In this document: positions 39,472 through 48,270 of the stretch, piece by piece
How the letters are laid out: the number at the start of each line of letters is the position of its first letter
How positions within the stretch are numbered: the first letter of the stretch is position 1
Assembly: GCF_025060755.1 (NCBI RefSeq)
Contig: NZ_JANYUY010000001.1
Span: 186,001-250,000, forward strand
DNA from: Paenibacillus doosanensis
Lineage (GTDB): Bacteria > Bacillota > Bacilli > Paenibacillales > NBRC-103111
Direction: 5' to 3'
DNA length: 64,000 bases
Translations under genes and position numbers: made by a program
Notes under the pieces: generated by a model
The model's input: only the letters and a program-made list of their open reading frames with translations
Database searches by the model: none
What the model was told of the DNA's origin: nothing

Positions 39472-39971
39472 CGTTTATGTACCCCGTTTACTTTTTGTTC
39501 GAACGTCGAGGTGTGGGCATGACAAATCGCCACTGCCAACGCATCCGCGACATCGTCCGGCTTCGGAACGGCTGACAAATTCAGAAACATGCGCACCATT
39601 TCCTGCACCTGCTTTTTCTCCGCCTTGCCGTATCCGACAACGGCCTGCTTCACTTGAAGCGGCGTATATTCGCCTATCGGAATATCCTTCTGAACGGCGG
39701 CCAGCATCATCACCCCGCGAGCTTGCCCCACCGTAAACGCCGTCGTGACGTTCCGGTTAAAAAACAGCTTCTCGATAGCCACGGCATCCGGTTTGTACTT
39801 CTCGATCAGCTGCACCGTAGCCTCGTACACCATTTTCAGCCGCAGCGCCCCGTCCGTATGCGCTTCGGTCTGAATGCTTCCGTATTGTACCGGCACAAGC
39901 CGGGAGCCCTGCTTATCAATAAACCCGAAGCCGACAATCGCGATCCCCGGATCGATCCCCATAATTCGCAA
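39468..39971 (-). CDS. ruvC: Crossover junction endodeoxyribonuclease RuvC
   Basis: 167 residues from the TTG at 39971, chosen because GGGAGAG lies eight bases upstream and the protein then starts as RuvC does (RIMGIDPG). Active-site acids: D in GIDPG, E in VAIEKLFF, and D-x2-D in DVADALAVAICH. Resolves Holliday junctions in concert with RuvAB. Bacillus subtilis lacks ruvC (it uses RecU), but Paenibacillaceae keep it, usually directly before ruvA as here. Confidence 0.95.
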   Translation of the reverse strand: MRIMGIDPGIAIVGFGFIDKQGSRLVPVQYGSIQTEAHTDGALRLKMVYEATVQLIEKYKPDAVAIEKLFFNRNVTTAFTVGQARGVMMLAAVQKDIPIGEYTPLQVKQAVVGYGKAEKKQVQEMVRMFLNLSAVPKPDDVADALAVAICHAHTSTFEQKVNGVHKR

Positions 39972-40093
39972 AACGCGCACTCTCCCATCCTGCCTAAAAG
40001 CGAACATATGTGTTCCCATGCCATTATAGCAGATATTACCGCGCATGAACACGCCCCAAAAGGCTCAACAATCGCTCTGTCCGCAGCCGAAAA

Positions 40094-40132
40094 GAAAGAC
40101 GCCTCCGTCATTAAGAGACGAAGGCGTCTTTA
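40094..40132 (-). terminator. Terminator of bofC
   Basis: AAAGACGCCTCCGTC and GACGAAGGCGTCTTT arms; TTTCTTTT tail on the minus strand. It separates bofC from ruvC. Confidence 0.85.
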
Positions 40133-40226
40133 GAAGCGCGGTGATTTATGCGCGGCTTGCGGTCGATAGCCCGCTGAGAATCGGAAGATGCTTTCGCAAG
40201 CGCAGCCGGCATTGTTCACCACCCTT

Positions 40227-40895
40227 TTAGTGCTTGGGCGTTTCCTCGACGGCAAAGTCCGCAAAGGTCGATAGCACGCTGTTATACTCGTCCAGGTTGC
40301 TTACGGGAATGCCCCGGTACAGCTGCTTGACCGTCTCGCTCGGCAGGCTGCTCTCCAAAAACTCGATGTTCAGCTGGAAAAACGTGCGAATTACCTGTTT
40401 TCCTTCCGGCACTCCTTCAAACAGGGAAAGATTCCCTTGAGCGTCCAGCCCGAAGTAGGCGTTGGTCTTGCACTGCGGAGACAAATCGTCCACCCGCTCC
40501 GTAAAATAGACGCGGCCGTCTTCTCCGAGCACAACCGTTAAGGCCGGATGCTTCTTGTGGTAGTCAAAAATTTGCGAAGCCGACATGCTGCCGAGCATTT
40601 GCAGCTCATCGCCGCAAACATATGCTTTTTTGGTAAATGCTTCGCGCTGACCTTCCATTTGCTTCAGCATAGCCTTAACTTCTTCCTCCGATTGTTCCGA
40701 CGGTTTAACCTGCCGCCCGAATACGGATTGATCCGCTCCGGACCAGCCCCGCTCCTCAGGCGCCGTCATCGAGTGCAGCAGCGCGGCCGCCGCCGTGCTT
40801 AATCCCGCCAGCAGCAGAACAGCCGCCAAAGTTAACCAACGACGCTTCCAGCGCAGCTTTTTCTTTATTTTATTCAGCAAGCTCAGAAGAATCAT
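40227..40895 (-). CDS. bofC: BofC, forespore regulator of pro-SigmaK processing
   Basis: 222 residues. Basic N terminus and one membrane/signal segment (about 20-42), then an exported part with the BofC repeats: YVCGDELQMLGSMSASQIFDY and ...LSPQCKTNAYFGLD, PEGKQVIRTFFQLN. In Bacillus subtilis BofC is secreted from the forespore into the intermembrane space and inhibits the SpoIVB protease, delaying SigmaK activation. Position next to ruvABC matches Bacillus. Confidence 0.9.
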   Translation of the reverse strand: MILLSLLNKIKKKLRWKRRWLTLAAVLLLAGLSTAAAALLHSMTAPEERGWSGADQSVFGRQVKPSEQSEEEVKAMLKQMEGQREAFTKKAYVCGDELQMLGSMSASQIFDYHKKHPALTVVLGEDGRVYFTERVDDLSPQCKTNAYFGLDAQGNLSLFEGVPEGKQVIRTFFQLNIEFLESSLPSETVKQLYRGIPVSNLDEYNSVLSTFADFAVEETPKH

Positions 40896-41019
40896 TCGAA
40901 TCCCCTTCTAACGTCAGTATGATGTTTTTACTATTTTTCCCATGGATACGAATGATTATACCGATGCCGAATAATCGTCCTTTCTACCCTCCGATCCCCT
41001 TGCTCTGTACGCGCCGAAA

Positions 41020-41046
41020 AGGCCGAAAGCGTTTCGCTTCCGGCCT
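41020..41046 (-). terminator. Terminator of the SafA-like gene
   Basis: AGGCCGAAAGCG, loop TTT, CGCTTCCGGCCT, and on the minus strand a TTTT tail. Confidence 0.75.
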
Positions 41047-41071
41047 GCAGCCTATCATGGTATTTTTCTGA

Positions 41072-42841
41072 TTACAGGTTAATCCACGGCGTTTTCTGGG
41101 AGGTCGATTTGTTCGATCCCGAACGGTTGCGGCGCGTATTTTTCACCAGCCGGCTAATGGCCGCTTCCGGGGATTTACGTTTTTTTTTGGCGTTTTTCGC
41201 GGTCGTCTGCTCCGCCTTGCGGGAGATCGTCACCTGTGAGTCATACTCCTCTTGCTCTTCATCGTCGCGGCCTTTGGATTTGCCTGAGGGCCCTTCCTCG
41301 AAAGGAGCCGAGAACGGCGAAACCTGCTGACCGTACATAGGATAAACCGGTCCGGGAAATGCGGTATTCATCGCCGGTTCAAACGGATAACAAGGCGCTT
41401 CGGAAGTTGGACTCACCGCCGTCGGATAAGGTGCGTTCGGGAAGGGCATTCCCATGTTGGGAAAAGGCATGCCCGGGAACGGCTGGCCTGCCGACTGAGC
41501 CATAAACGGATTCTCCATTTGAGGCCCGTAACCATACGGCATCGCCTGATCAAAAGCGGGCGATACTTGGCCTCCGCAGCCGCAGCCGCCTGCATTCGGT
41601 CCGAATTGCGGATACGAAGCCATTGGCGCCGCGAAGTTTTGATAAGGCATTTGATTGGCCGACGGCATAGCCTGCATAGGCGGGAATGGCGGCTGCTGCT
41701 GCGGCCAAGCGTTGAAATTCGGCTGATTGTACGACATCGCTTCTACGGCAGGAACCTGGAACTGCTGAAACAAATTCGCAGAAGGCTGCTGGAACGGCTG
41801 GAACGGCATATTCGGCGTCGCCTGCGGCATCATACCGAATGCGTTATCGGTAAGCGGCCCCGGCGGCGGCCCCCATTGCTGCGGCATGGTCTGTTCGCTT
41901 TGAACATATTGCGGCTTTTGGTTCGAGCTTGGCATGAATGTAGATTCCGGACTAAATGTCGGAGCCTGGTTCATCTCCGGCTTGCCGGTCGACTCCGGCA
42001 TGAACTGCGGAGCCTGGTTCATCTCCGGCTTGCCGGTCGACTCCGGCATAAACTGCGGACCTTGGTTCATATTCGGCATCGCCGTCATCTCCGGCATAAA
42101 CTGCGGGCCTTGGTTCATATTCGGCATCGCCGTCATCTCCGGCATAAACTGCGGGCCTTGGTTCATATTCGGCATCGCCGTCATCTCCGGCATAAACTGC
42201 GGGCCTTGGTTCATATTCGGCATCGCCGCCATCTCCGGCATAAACTGCGGACCTTGGTTCATATTCGGCATCGCCGTCATCTCCGGCATAAACTGCGGAC
42301 CTTGGTTTATGTTCGGCATGACAGGCATTTCGACATTCGGCTGCGGCACTTCCGTGATCGGAGAAACGTTCGTATTCGGAGCTTCAGGCGCCGGCGTTTG
42401 CTCTGCCGGTTTCGTTTCGATAGGAGCCGTATTCTTTTTGTCCGGGTGGTGGGGGTACGGATACGTATTTTGGTTCGATTGCTGATTATGATGGTGATGA
42501 TGCCCGCCGCCCGTTTTCGGAATAAATACGACATCTCCCGTCATCAACACATTCGGATTTTTGAGCTGCGGATTAGCCGCAATCAAATCATTCAGGGGAA
42601 TGTTCCATGCTTTGGACAGCTTCCACAGCGTATCCCCCTGTACTACCGTATGTTTGTAAAGATAGTCGCTCGGCGGTTCCACCGGCTTCGGAGCATTGGG
42701 GATTTTCACCTTCATGCCCACATCAATGACGTTGGGATCAGCGATTTGCGGATTCAGCTCGATCAACTTATCCAGATCAACATTATACTTTTGTGCGATT
42801 TGGTAGAGGGATTCGCCTTTCTTCACCATATGGATTTTCAA
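41072..42841 (-). CDS. safA: SafA-like LysM spore coat assembly protein with 16-residue repeats
   Basis: 589 residues from the TTG at 42841, eight bases after AAGGAGG; it then begins MKIHMVKKGESL, as SafA does (MKIHIVQKGDSL). Two LysM domains (1-48 and 63-108) bind cortex peptidoglycan. Residues 113-117 are five histidines. Residues 176-303 are eight repeats of 16 residues (consensus PNMNQGPQFMPEMTAM). The rest is rich in Pro, Met, Gln and Asn, with GGCGCGGQ near 420, and a Lys/Arg-rich C terminus. SafA directs inner coat assembly around the spore. The gene is monocistronic with its own terminator. High confidence for LysM and coat role, lower for strict orthology. Confidence 0.85.
   Translation of the reverse strand: MKIHMVKKGESLYQIAQKYNVDLDKLIELNPQIADPNVIDVGMKVKIPNAPKPVEPPSDYLYKHTVVQGDTLWKLSKAWNIPLNDLIAANPQLKNPNVLMTGDVVFIPKTGGGHHHHHNQQSNQNTYPYPHHPDKKNTAPIETKPAEQTPAPEAPNTNVSPITEVPQPNVEMPVMPNINQGPQFMPEMTAMPNMNQGPQFMPEMAAMPNMNQGPQFMPEMTAMPNMNQGPQFMPEMTAMPNMNQGPQFMPEMTAMPNMNQGPQFMPESTGKPEMNQAPQFMPESTGKPEMNQAPTFSPESTFMPSSNQKPQYVQSEQTMPQQWGPPPGPLTDNAFGMMPQATPNMPFQPFQQPSANLFQQFQVPAVEAMSYNQPNFNAWPQQQPPFPPMQAMPSANQMPYQNFAAPMASYPQFGPNAGGCGCGGQVSPAFDQAMPYGYGPQMENPFMAQSAGQPFPGMPFPNMGMPFPNAPYPTAVSPTSEAPCYPFEPAMNTAFPGPVYPMYGQQVSPFSAPFEEGPSGKSKGRDDEEQEEYDSQVTISRKAEQTTAKNAKKKRKSPEAAISRLVKNTRRNRSGSNKSTSQKTPWINL
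41933..42316 (-). repeat. Eight 48-bp tandem repeats inside the SafA-like gene
   Basis: Eight consecutive 48-base units encode 16-residue repeats. Units 2 to 6 are nearly identical in DNA, the last two differ (ESTGK/ESTFM). This is the pattern of recent unequal recombination or slippage, so copy number may vary among strains. Confidence 0.95.
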
Positions 42842-43022
42842 TGCATAAACCTCCTTAACATGTTCTTGGAGAAACGCATCTTCCCGCGCGCTTCCTCTAG
42901 CGCTTGCGGACTGCCGTTTCTCTTTTTCGCATAGCACCACGGGAACTGCCTAAGAGCTCTTAAGCTGCCATTGACGGAAATAAAAGCCGTGCATCGCGCG
43001 TGCCAAAACAAAATAACAATAC

Positions 43023-43050
43023 AGTTTATGCAAGTCGGTAGGCATTTGAC
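43023..43050 (-). promoter_or_regulatory. Possible SigE-type promoter of the SafA-like gene
   Basis: On the minus strand CATAAACT (43023-43030) fits seven of eight positions of the SigE -10 (CATACAnT) and lies 13 bases from a weak -35 (GTCAAAT). In Bacillus subtilis safA is SigE-dependent. It lies between the RNA candidate and the gene, about 180 bases before the start. Confidence 0.35.
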
Positions 43051-43090
43051 CATAATCGCGGGAAAAAAATAAGCGTGCAACGGAAGAACG

Positions 43091-43247
43091 CCCCTAAAAG
43101 CGGCGCAATGCTTCGAAGCCGATCCGTCCGCATCAAGCTGCGGCTTGATCGCCGTTTGACCGTTCCGCCGGGATGATTCAAACGGTTGGCCACGCCTTCC
43201 GGGGAGAATCCCCGGTTAGCCTCAAGAATCCGGCTGACATCGCTTTC
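43091..43247 (-). ncRNA. Candidate structured RNA, copy 2 (unassigned class)
   Basis: About 157 bases in the 508-base gap between pheA and the SafA-like gene, aligned without large gaps to 16651-16806. Stems: ATCAAGC/GCTTGAT (43132-43149), CCGTTTGA/TCAAACGG (43152-43184), and CCGGGGA/TCCCCGG with loop GAA (43199-43215). Closing ends GCAATG and CATCGC pair with a G-U on the minus strand. It follows the pheA terminator directly. A short open frame here has no ribosome site and is not conserved in copy 1. Not recognised as a known riboswitch; comparison with the c-di-AMP (ydaO) class gave only fragmentary resemblance. Confidence 0.5.
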
Positions 43248-43256
43248 CGGGCAACG

Positions 43257-43312
43257 CAAAAAAGAGCAGCAACACCCTGCCGCCCCTGAAGGAGCGAAGG
43301 TGCTTTCTGCTC
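43257..43312 (-). terminator. Terminator of pheA operon
   Basis: GAGCAG..GCACC..and..GGGTG..CTGCTC arms with TTTTTT tail on the minus strand. Confidence 0.8.
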
Positions 43313-43349
43313 ATTGTATGCTTGTAAAATCGGCTTTATCCCTTTTCTT

Positions 43350-44231
43350 CTATACCTTGGAGCCCTCGGGCTCGTACGAATAGGTGGGATAGCTGCCCAA
43401 GATCCGAACCTGACAACCGATCGCTTCGATTTCCTGCAATGCCGCAGGCAGCAGAACCGAATCCATAGACGCTTCTATATCGATATAAAAATAATAAGTT
43501 CCCAGCTTCTTCTTGGTTGGTCTCGATTCGATCTTCGACAGATTGATTCTTCTCCAGGCGAAAGCCGACAGCAGTTGATGCAACCCGCCCGGGTAATCGT
43601 CCGGCAGCGTCACGATAATCGTCGTTTTGACCATCGCGCTTGTCTTCTCCGGCAGGCGAAGCGGCTCCGAACCCACCAGAACGAAGCGGGTAAAGTTATT
43701 ATAATGATCCTGCACTCCCTGCGCCCACGTATGTAATCCGTACAGCGCGCCGGCGCTGGCGGGGGCCAGAGCGGCCACGTCGGAACGGCCCAGCTCCTTG
43801 ACCATGCGGGCGGCTACGCCGTTGCTGCCCACCTGCTCCAGCTCGACATGGGGCAAGTATTGACGCAAAAATTGCCGGCATTGGGTCAGCGTAACGCCAT
43901 GGGAAACGATCTTCTTCAGTCCGCTGCAGCCTGCTTCCAACGACGCTCCGAAGCCTGCAACGCCAAGCAGATTGATGGAAATCGGGTACACCCATTCCGC
44001 TTGCATCGGCAGCTCAACTTCATGCACCAGCCAGTCCAAATGGAGGCTCACCGAACCGTCGAACGTATTCTCGATGGGGATGACGCTGTAATCGGTTTGT
44101 CCGTTGACGGTGGACATAAAGACATCGTCTATGAGCTTGCAGTTCACATAATCGAAGTGATTTCTACCCAAATAATAATCCGCCGATTCTTCCGTGAACG
44201 TGCCCGGACCTAAAAGCGCAATTCGCTTCAT
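43350..44231 (-). CDS. pheA: Prephenate dehydratase
   Basis: 293 residues from the ATG at 44231, seven bases after AAGGAGAGG. Converts prephenate to phenylpyruvate for phenylalanine synthesis. Catalytic domain 1-185 with VIPIENTFDGSV and the TRF motif (NNFTRFVLVG); C-terminal ACT domain with GGLHQLL and ESRP, which binds phenylalanine for feedback inhibition. Start overlaps the thrB stop in ATGA. Last gene of pheB-hom-thrB-pheA. Confidence 0.96.
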   Translation of the reverse strand: MKRIALLGPGTFTEESADYYLGRNHFDYVNCKLIDDVFMSTVNGQTDYSVIPIENTFDGSVSLHLDWLVHEVELPMQAEWVYPISINLLGVAGFGASLEAGCSGLKKIVSHGVTLTQCRQFLRQYLPHVELEQVGSNGVAARMVKELGRSDVAALAPASAGALYGLHTWAQGVQDHYNNFTRFVLVGSEPLRLPEKTSAMVKTTIIVTLPDDYPGGLHQLLSAFAWRRINLSKIESRPTKKKLGTYYFYIDIEASMDSVLLPAALQEIEAIGCQVRILGSYPTYSYEPEGSKV

Positions 44232-45202
44232 GCGCGGACCTCTCCTTTGATGTTTTCGAATAATGTACAACTTTCATCAAAGTGTGTCAACACCTGTACG
44301 CCGCTCTTGTCCGGCTTCAGCCACATGAGCGTGGCTTCGATGCCCTCGTCCTTCAGCGTGCCGAGCAGAAACGCCTCCAGCTCCGCCTTGCGGGAGCTGC
44401 CCCGCTCCACGAGCGCGAGCATCGTCGGGCCCGCGCCGCTCAAGGCTACGCCGAGGGCCCCGTGATCCGTCGCCTCGGCCAAAATTTTGGACAGGCCCGG
44501 CACGAGCGGGGCCCTGTAAGGCTGATGCAGCGCGTCCTTCATCGCGCCGGCGATCATATCGAGCCGCCCGGTGCAGAAGGCGGCCACGAGCACGGACGAA
44601 TGCCCTACGTTGTAGACGGCATTCGCCAGGCTCTGCTCGCGCGGCAGCACTTGCCGCGCTTTCTCCGTGAGCAGCTCAAAGTGCGGGATAGCCACCAGCG
44701 CTTCCAGCCTGTCGTCGGGCTCGACGCGAATATGCTCCGCGCGCGCGCCGTCCCAGAAGGCGACGACCAAGCCGCCGAACAGCGCCGGGCCGACATTGTC
44801 GGGATGCTCCTCCAGCGCCGTCGCCATCTGGAAGAGCGTGTCGTCGGACAGCGGGCTGCCGATGAGCGCATTGGCCGCCGCCATCCCGCCGATGATGGCG
44901 GAAGCGCTGCTGCCGAGGCCGCGGGTGAGCGGAATGTCGCTGTACATCGAAATTTCCAGCTCAGGATGCTCCACACCGGCTTTAGCGAATACTTGCTGGG
45001 CCACTTGATAAACCAGATTCGACTTGCCCGTCGGAAGACCCGACATTTGATCGCCGATCAGATGAACGGCCGTCTTATCGGCAACGCCCATTTCAATCCA
45101 CATATATAAATCGAGCGCCATGCCCAGCGTATCGAAGCCGGGTCCAAGGTTCGCCGTAGTGGCGGGCACTTTGATTCTCACCTTTTTACCGATTATGTCC
45201 AT
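44228..45202 (-). CDS. thrB: Homoserine kinase
   Basis: 324 residues from the ATG at 45202 (weak GGGA and AAGGG upstream; an ATG four codons earlier is possible). GHMP kinase: KVPATTANLGPGFDTLG at the N terminus and the ATP-binding LTRGLGSSASAIIGGMAAANA. Phosphorylates homoserine in the threonine branch. Codon-usage and local GC are high (runs of GCG/GCC around 44400-44900). Coupled to pheA by a 4-base overlap; hom, the preceding pathway enzyme, lies upstream. Confidence 0.96.
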   Translation of the reverse strand: MDIIGKKVRIKVPATTANLGPGFDTLGMALDLYMWIEMGVADKTAVHLIGDQMSGLPTGKSNLVYQVAQQVFAKAGVEHPELEISMYSDIPLTRGLGSSASAIIGGMAAANALIGSPLSDDTLFQMATALEEHPDNVGPALFGGLVVAFWDGARAEHIRVEPDDRLEALVAIPHFELLTEKARQVLPREQSLANAVYNVGHSSVLVAAFCTGRLDMIAGAMKDALHQPYRAPLVPGLSKILAEATDHGALGVALSGAGPTMLALVERGSSRKAELEAFLLGTLKDEGIEATLMWLKPDKSGVQVLTHFDESCTLFENIKGEVRA

Positions 45203-45372
45203 GAATCGTCCCATACCCTTCAAGCTTTTTTGCCGGCCGGAACCGCCCTTCGCCTCGCTCCAACGCAAGCTTCAGGCCGAGATTGCCGTCCGGCGGTTTT
45301 CATCTGCGGATAATTCTAGCTTCATTGCTTTACGGTTTCTCCCGCTTCTCGGTCATCGCCTTTGCCGGAGAA

Positions 45373-46659
45373 TCAGCCTTCAACCCGGTAGACGCTCTTG
45401 ATCGAATGAACGACATCCATCGTCTCGAACGCCTTGAGCACGTTTTTCATTGACGCCTGATTCGCATCATGCGTGATAATGATAATCTCCGCCTTCGGAT
45501 TCAGCTTGTTCGGATGCTGCAGCACCGATTCCAGGCTAACCTCATGCTCGGCGAATACCTGCGTAATTTGCGCCAGCACGCCCGCCTTGTCCTCGACATG
45601 GAGCAAAATAAAGTTTTTGGACGAAATTTGCTCGTCGGTTTTCAGCTTCTTCTCCTTATACGGAGTATATCCGCGCTTTCCGTTGATGCCGAGCTTCAGA
45701 TTGCGCACGACGGCAACCAAATCCGCTACGATCGAAGTCGCCGTAGGCATTTCGCCGGCTCCCGGTCCGTAGAACATCGTCTCGCCGACCGCTTCGCCAT
45801 AAACATATACCGCGTTGAATACGCCGTTCACGGAGGCCAGCGGATGCGACTGCTTCACCATGGTCGGCTGCACGCTGATGCTGATATGGTCGTCCTGGCG
45901 CTCGGCGATGCCGAGCAGCTTTACTTCGTAGCCGAGACGTTTGCCATAGGCGATGTCTTCCTTGCTCACTTGGCTGATGCCACTTACCGACACGTCGCTC
46001 AAAGCGACGTTGGCATGAAAACCGAGCGTGCCGAGAATCGTCATTTTGCGCGCCGCGTCGAAGCCTTCTACGTCCGAGGTCGGATCGGCTTCCGCATAAC
46101 CGAGCTCCTGGGCTTCCTTCAGCACATCCGCATAAGCCGCACCCTCTTGGCTCATTTTCGTCAAAATGTAATTGGTCGTACCGTTCACGATGCCCATAAT
46201 TTTCGTAATCCGGTCGGAGGAGAAGCCTTCCACCAGCGTGCGGATAATCGGAATGCCGCCCGCTACGCTGGCTTCGTAAAATACGTCGCAGCCCTTCTCC
46301 GACGCTTTGGCCAAAATTTCCTGGCCGTGCAGCGCCATTAAATCTTTATTCGCCGTAACGATATGCTTGCCCCGCTCCAGCGCTTCCAGAATGTACTGCT
46401 TCGCCAGGTCGACGCCGCCCATCACTTCGACGACAATATCGATCTCCGGGTTGTCGATAACCTCCCACGGGCTTTCGGTCAGCTTATCCGGGCTGATGGC
46501 GATGCTCCGCGATTTATTTTTATCCTGAACAAGAATTCGAGAAATTTCCAGCGCTGCGCCGGTTTGGCTCTCCAAGTCTTGCTGATGCCCTTCCACTATA
46601 CGGACGACGCCCGTTCCGACGGTACCTAGCCCGAGTAATCCTACTTTGATTGGTTTCAT
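45373..46659 (-). CDS. hom: Homoserine dehydrogenase
   Basis: 428 residues. NAD(P)-binding VGLLGLGTVGTGVVRI at the N terminus, catalytic ADPTSDVEGFDAARKM (Asp and Lys) around 205-220, and a C-terminal ACT domain (about 350-428) for threonine feedback. Reduces aspartate semialdehyde to homoserine. In many Firmicutes hom is followed by thrC-thrB; here thrC is missing and pheA follows thrB. Confidence 0.97.
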   Translation of the reverse strand: MKPIKVGLLGLGTVGTGVVRIVEGHQQDLESQTGAALEISRILVQDKNKSRSIAISPDKLTESPWEVIDNPEIDIVVEVMGGVDLAKQYILEALERGKHIVTANKDLMALHGQEILAKASEKGCDVFYEASVAGGIPIIRTLVEGFSSDRITKIMGIVNGTTNYILTKMSQEGAAYADVLKEAQELGYAEADPTSDVEGFDAARKMTILGTLGFHANVALSDVSVSGISQVSKEDIAYGKRLGYEVKLLGIAERQDDHISISVQPTMVKQSHPLASVNGVFNAVYVYGEAVGETMFYGPGAGEMPTATSIVADLVAVVRNLKLGINGKRGYTPYKEKKLKTDEQISSKNFILLHVEDKAGVLAQITQVFAEHEVSLESVLQHPNKLNPKAEIIIITHDANQASMKNVLKAFETMDVVHSIKSVYRVEG

Positions 46660-46765
46660 ATATCGTCTCCTCCTTCATCTCGCTTGGCGATAGCCGCTTT
46701 TTCACCATTCTCCCAAAGAAGCGTGGTGAAAAGCCCCTGCGGTGCCCATTTGATCTTCCAATCGC

Positions 46766-47239
46766 TTATCCCTGGCCAACCAAATGAGCCCTTGTCACGC
46801 CGTCCTGCTCACGTAACCGATCAAGCAGCCCCGCGACGGTCTCGGCCATCTGCGACGTCTCCACCGAAATGACGACGTTGGCCACGCCCTGCAGCGGAAT
46901 CGTCTGGTGAATCGTCAGCACGTTCCCTTCCAGACCGGCAATCATCGCCAGCACCCGGGACAAGATCCCCGACCTGTGCTCCAGATCCATCGAGATCGTC
47001 ACAATCCGCTCCCGCTCCAGCTTGTTTAAAGGGAAAATACCGTCCTTATATTTGTAAAAGGCGCTGCGGCTCAGCTCCACCTGTTCGACGGCATCGTGAA
47101 TCGTCTTCACTTCGCCGCGTGCGAGCAATTCCTTGGCCTGCACGGTCTTGACCAGCGCTTCAGGCAGTATGTCTTCCCTGACTAAAAAATAACGCTCATG
47201 TCCTTCAGGCTTGGTCTCCGGATCTTTTTTATCCAGCAC
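46766..47239 (-). CDS. pheB: ACT domain protein PheB (UPF0735)
   Basis: 157 residues from the GTG at 47239, eight bases after GGAGAGGA. A longer open frame extends upstream but has no supporting site and lies over a good promoter. Typical start (RYFLVREDILPEALVKTVQAKELL), a helix-turn-helix-like LSRSAFYKYKDGIFP, and a C-terminal ACT domain (about 80-150). The family is linked to aromatic or threonine pathways and thought to be an amino-acid-sensing regulator. Heads the hom-thrB-pheA cluster; in Bacillus subtilis it precedes pheA. Confidence 0.92.
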   Translation of the reverse strand: MLDKKDPETKPEGHERYFLVREDILPEALVKTVQAKELLARGEVKTIHDAVEQVELSRSAFYKYKDGIFPLNKLERERIVTISMDLEHRSGILSRVLAMIAGLEGNVLTIHQTIPLQGVANVVISVETSQMAETVAGLLDRLREQDGVTRAHLVGQG

Positions 47240-47284
47240 GTTAACAGTCCTCTCCAAAAAGACGATTGTTTCTTCATAGTGGAC

Positions 47285-47313
47285 ATTATAACGAAAATGT
47301 CGGATTCCGGCAA
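47285..47313 (-). promoter_or_regulatory. SigA promoter of pheB
   Basis: TTGCCG, 17 bases, TATAAT on the minus strand, ending 46 bases before the GTG. Confidence 0.65.
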
Positions 47314-47475
47314 TAGGCTTTTTCCAAGCCGGCCGACTTTCATAAAGTTTCCACATCTGTACCCTGTCATGCCTAAGCGATTCATGGTAAGGTTTGATGA
47401 GACACGCCTCTATAACCGGGCTGTCAGCCGCATCCGCATAACGATCCCATCGACGCAGTAAAGGAGAGGAGTTTC

Positions 47476-47979
47476 TTGATCCGCGCAAGAATGATGGCAA
47501 CGGCCATGCTGTTTAACGACGGCGACCTGCTGATGATGAAGCGATCGCCGACCCGTACTTTAAATCCCGGCATGTGGGCTGTCGTAGGCGGCCATATGGA
47601 GCCGGAAGAAATCAACGATCCGCTGGACGCCTGCCTGCGGGAAATATATGAAGAAACCGGACTGCAGCCGTCCGAGCTTACCGAGATGAAGCTGCAATAT
47701 ATATTGATCCGCCAAAACCGCCAGGAAATTCGCCAGCAGTTCATCTATACGGCGCAATCGGCGCGCAGGGATGTGCTGCAAACCGACGAAGGCATCCTGT
47801 ACTGGATTCCCCGCGAACAGGTGCTGCAAAGAGAAATTCCTTTTATTTTCCACACATTGCTCGAACATTATTTCTCCCACGGACCCGCGCCGCATATTTG
47901 GATCGGAACTGCCGGGATATCCGCCTCGGCATCGCCTACAGTCCATTGGACCCCGCTTGTCGATCCCGTGATGAACTGA
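47476..47979 (+). CDS. Nudix hydrolase
   Basis: 167 residues; TTG start nine bases after AAGGAG (an ATG five codons later is too far). The Nudix fold is clear: MWAVVGGHMEPEE, then REIYEETGL with the metal-binding glutamates. The spacing between the first Glu and REIYEETG is about two residues longer than the canonical box. The family cleaves nucleoside diphosphates linked to other groups; mutator-type dNTP, ADP-ribose or cofactor substrates cannot be distinguished. Divergent from pheB; its own terminator at 48044. Confidence 0.88.
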   Translation: MIRARMMATAMLFNDGDLLMMKRSPTRTLNPGMWAVVGGHMEPEEINDPLDACLREIYEETGLQPSELTEMKLQYILIRQNRQEIRQQFIYTAQSARRDVLQTDEGILYWIPREQVLQREIPFIFHTLLEHYFSHGPAPHIWIGTAGISASASPTVHWTPLVDPVMN

Positions 47980-48043
47980 GTAACGGCTTTGCGCGCCTTG
48001 CGGCCGGCTTATTGAACGCGCGACGCCGCTGATTCGCCATGAA

Positions 48044-48103
48044 AAATGCTCCTCTTACGGCAGCAGGCTGAATTGTAACCTGTCTGCCTAAGAGGAGCAT
48101 TTA
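48044..48103. terminator. Long bidirectional terminator
   Basis: AAATGCTCCTCTTA and TAAGAGGAGCATTT arms (14 bp) enclosing a smaller GGCAG..CTGCC stem; T runs on both sides. Serves the Nudix gene (plus) and the TrpD2-like gene (minus). The rest of 47980-48270 shows nothing else. Confidence 0.92.
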
Positions 48104-48270
48104 TTTTTTCATACGCTTCTTTCCATTATAAGCGGTGTTTGGGGGTTTGAAACGGCAACGGGCCCTCGGCTCCGGAAATCCGGCCATGACGGTGGAGGGA
48201 CGGTAAGCTGCATCTCAAGCGAGCTATGACACCGTCTCGAAGCCTGCCTGTACGGTTACGGCGTTACCGT

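Noticed and set aside
43091-43247. Assignment to the ydaO-type c-di-AMP riboswitch, which often precedes LysM genes
   Set aside because: Only short pieces (CCGATCCGTC, GGGGAGAATCC) resemble it and they are in the wrong order.
43026-43259. 77-codon frame across RNA copy 2, sharing a GFSPE with copy 1
   Set aside because: Copy 1 has stops in the equivalent frame; conservation follows paired bases rather than codons.
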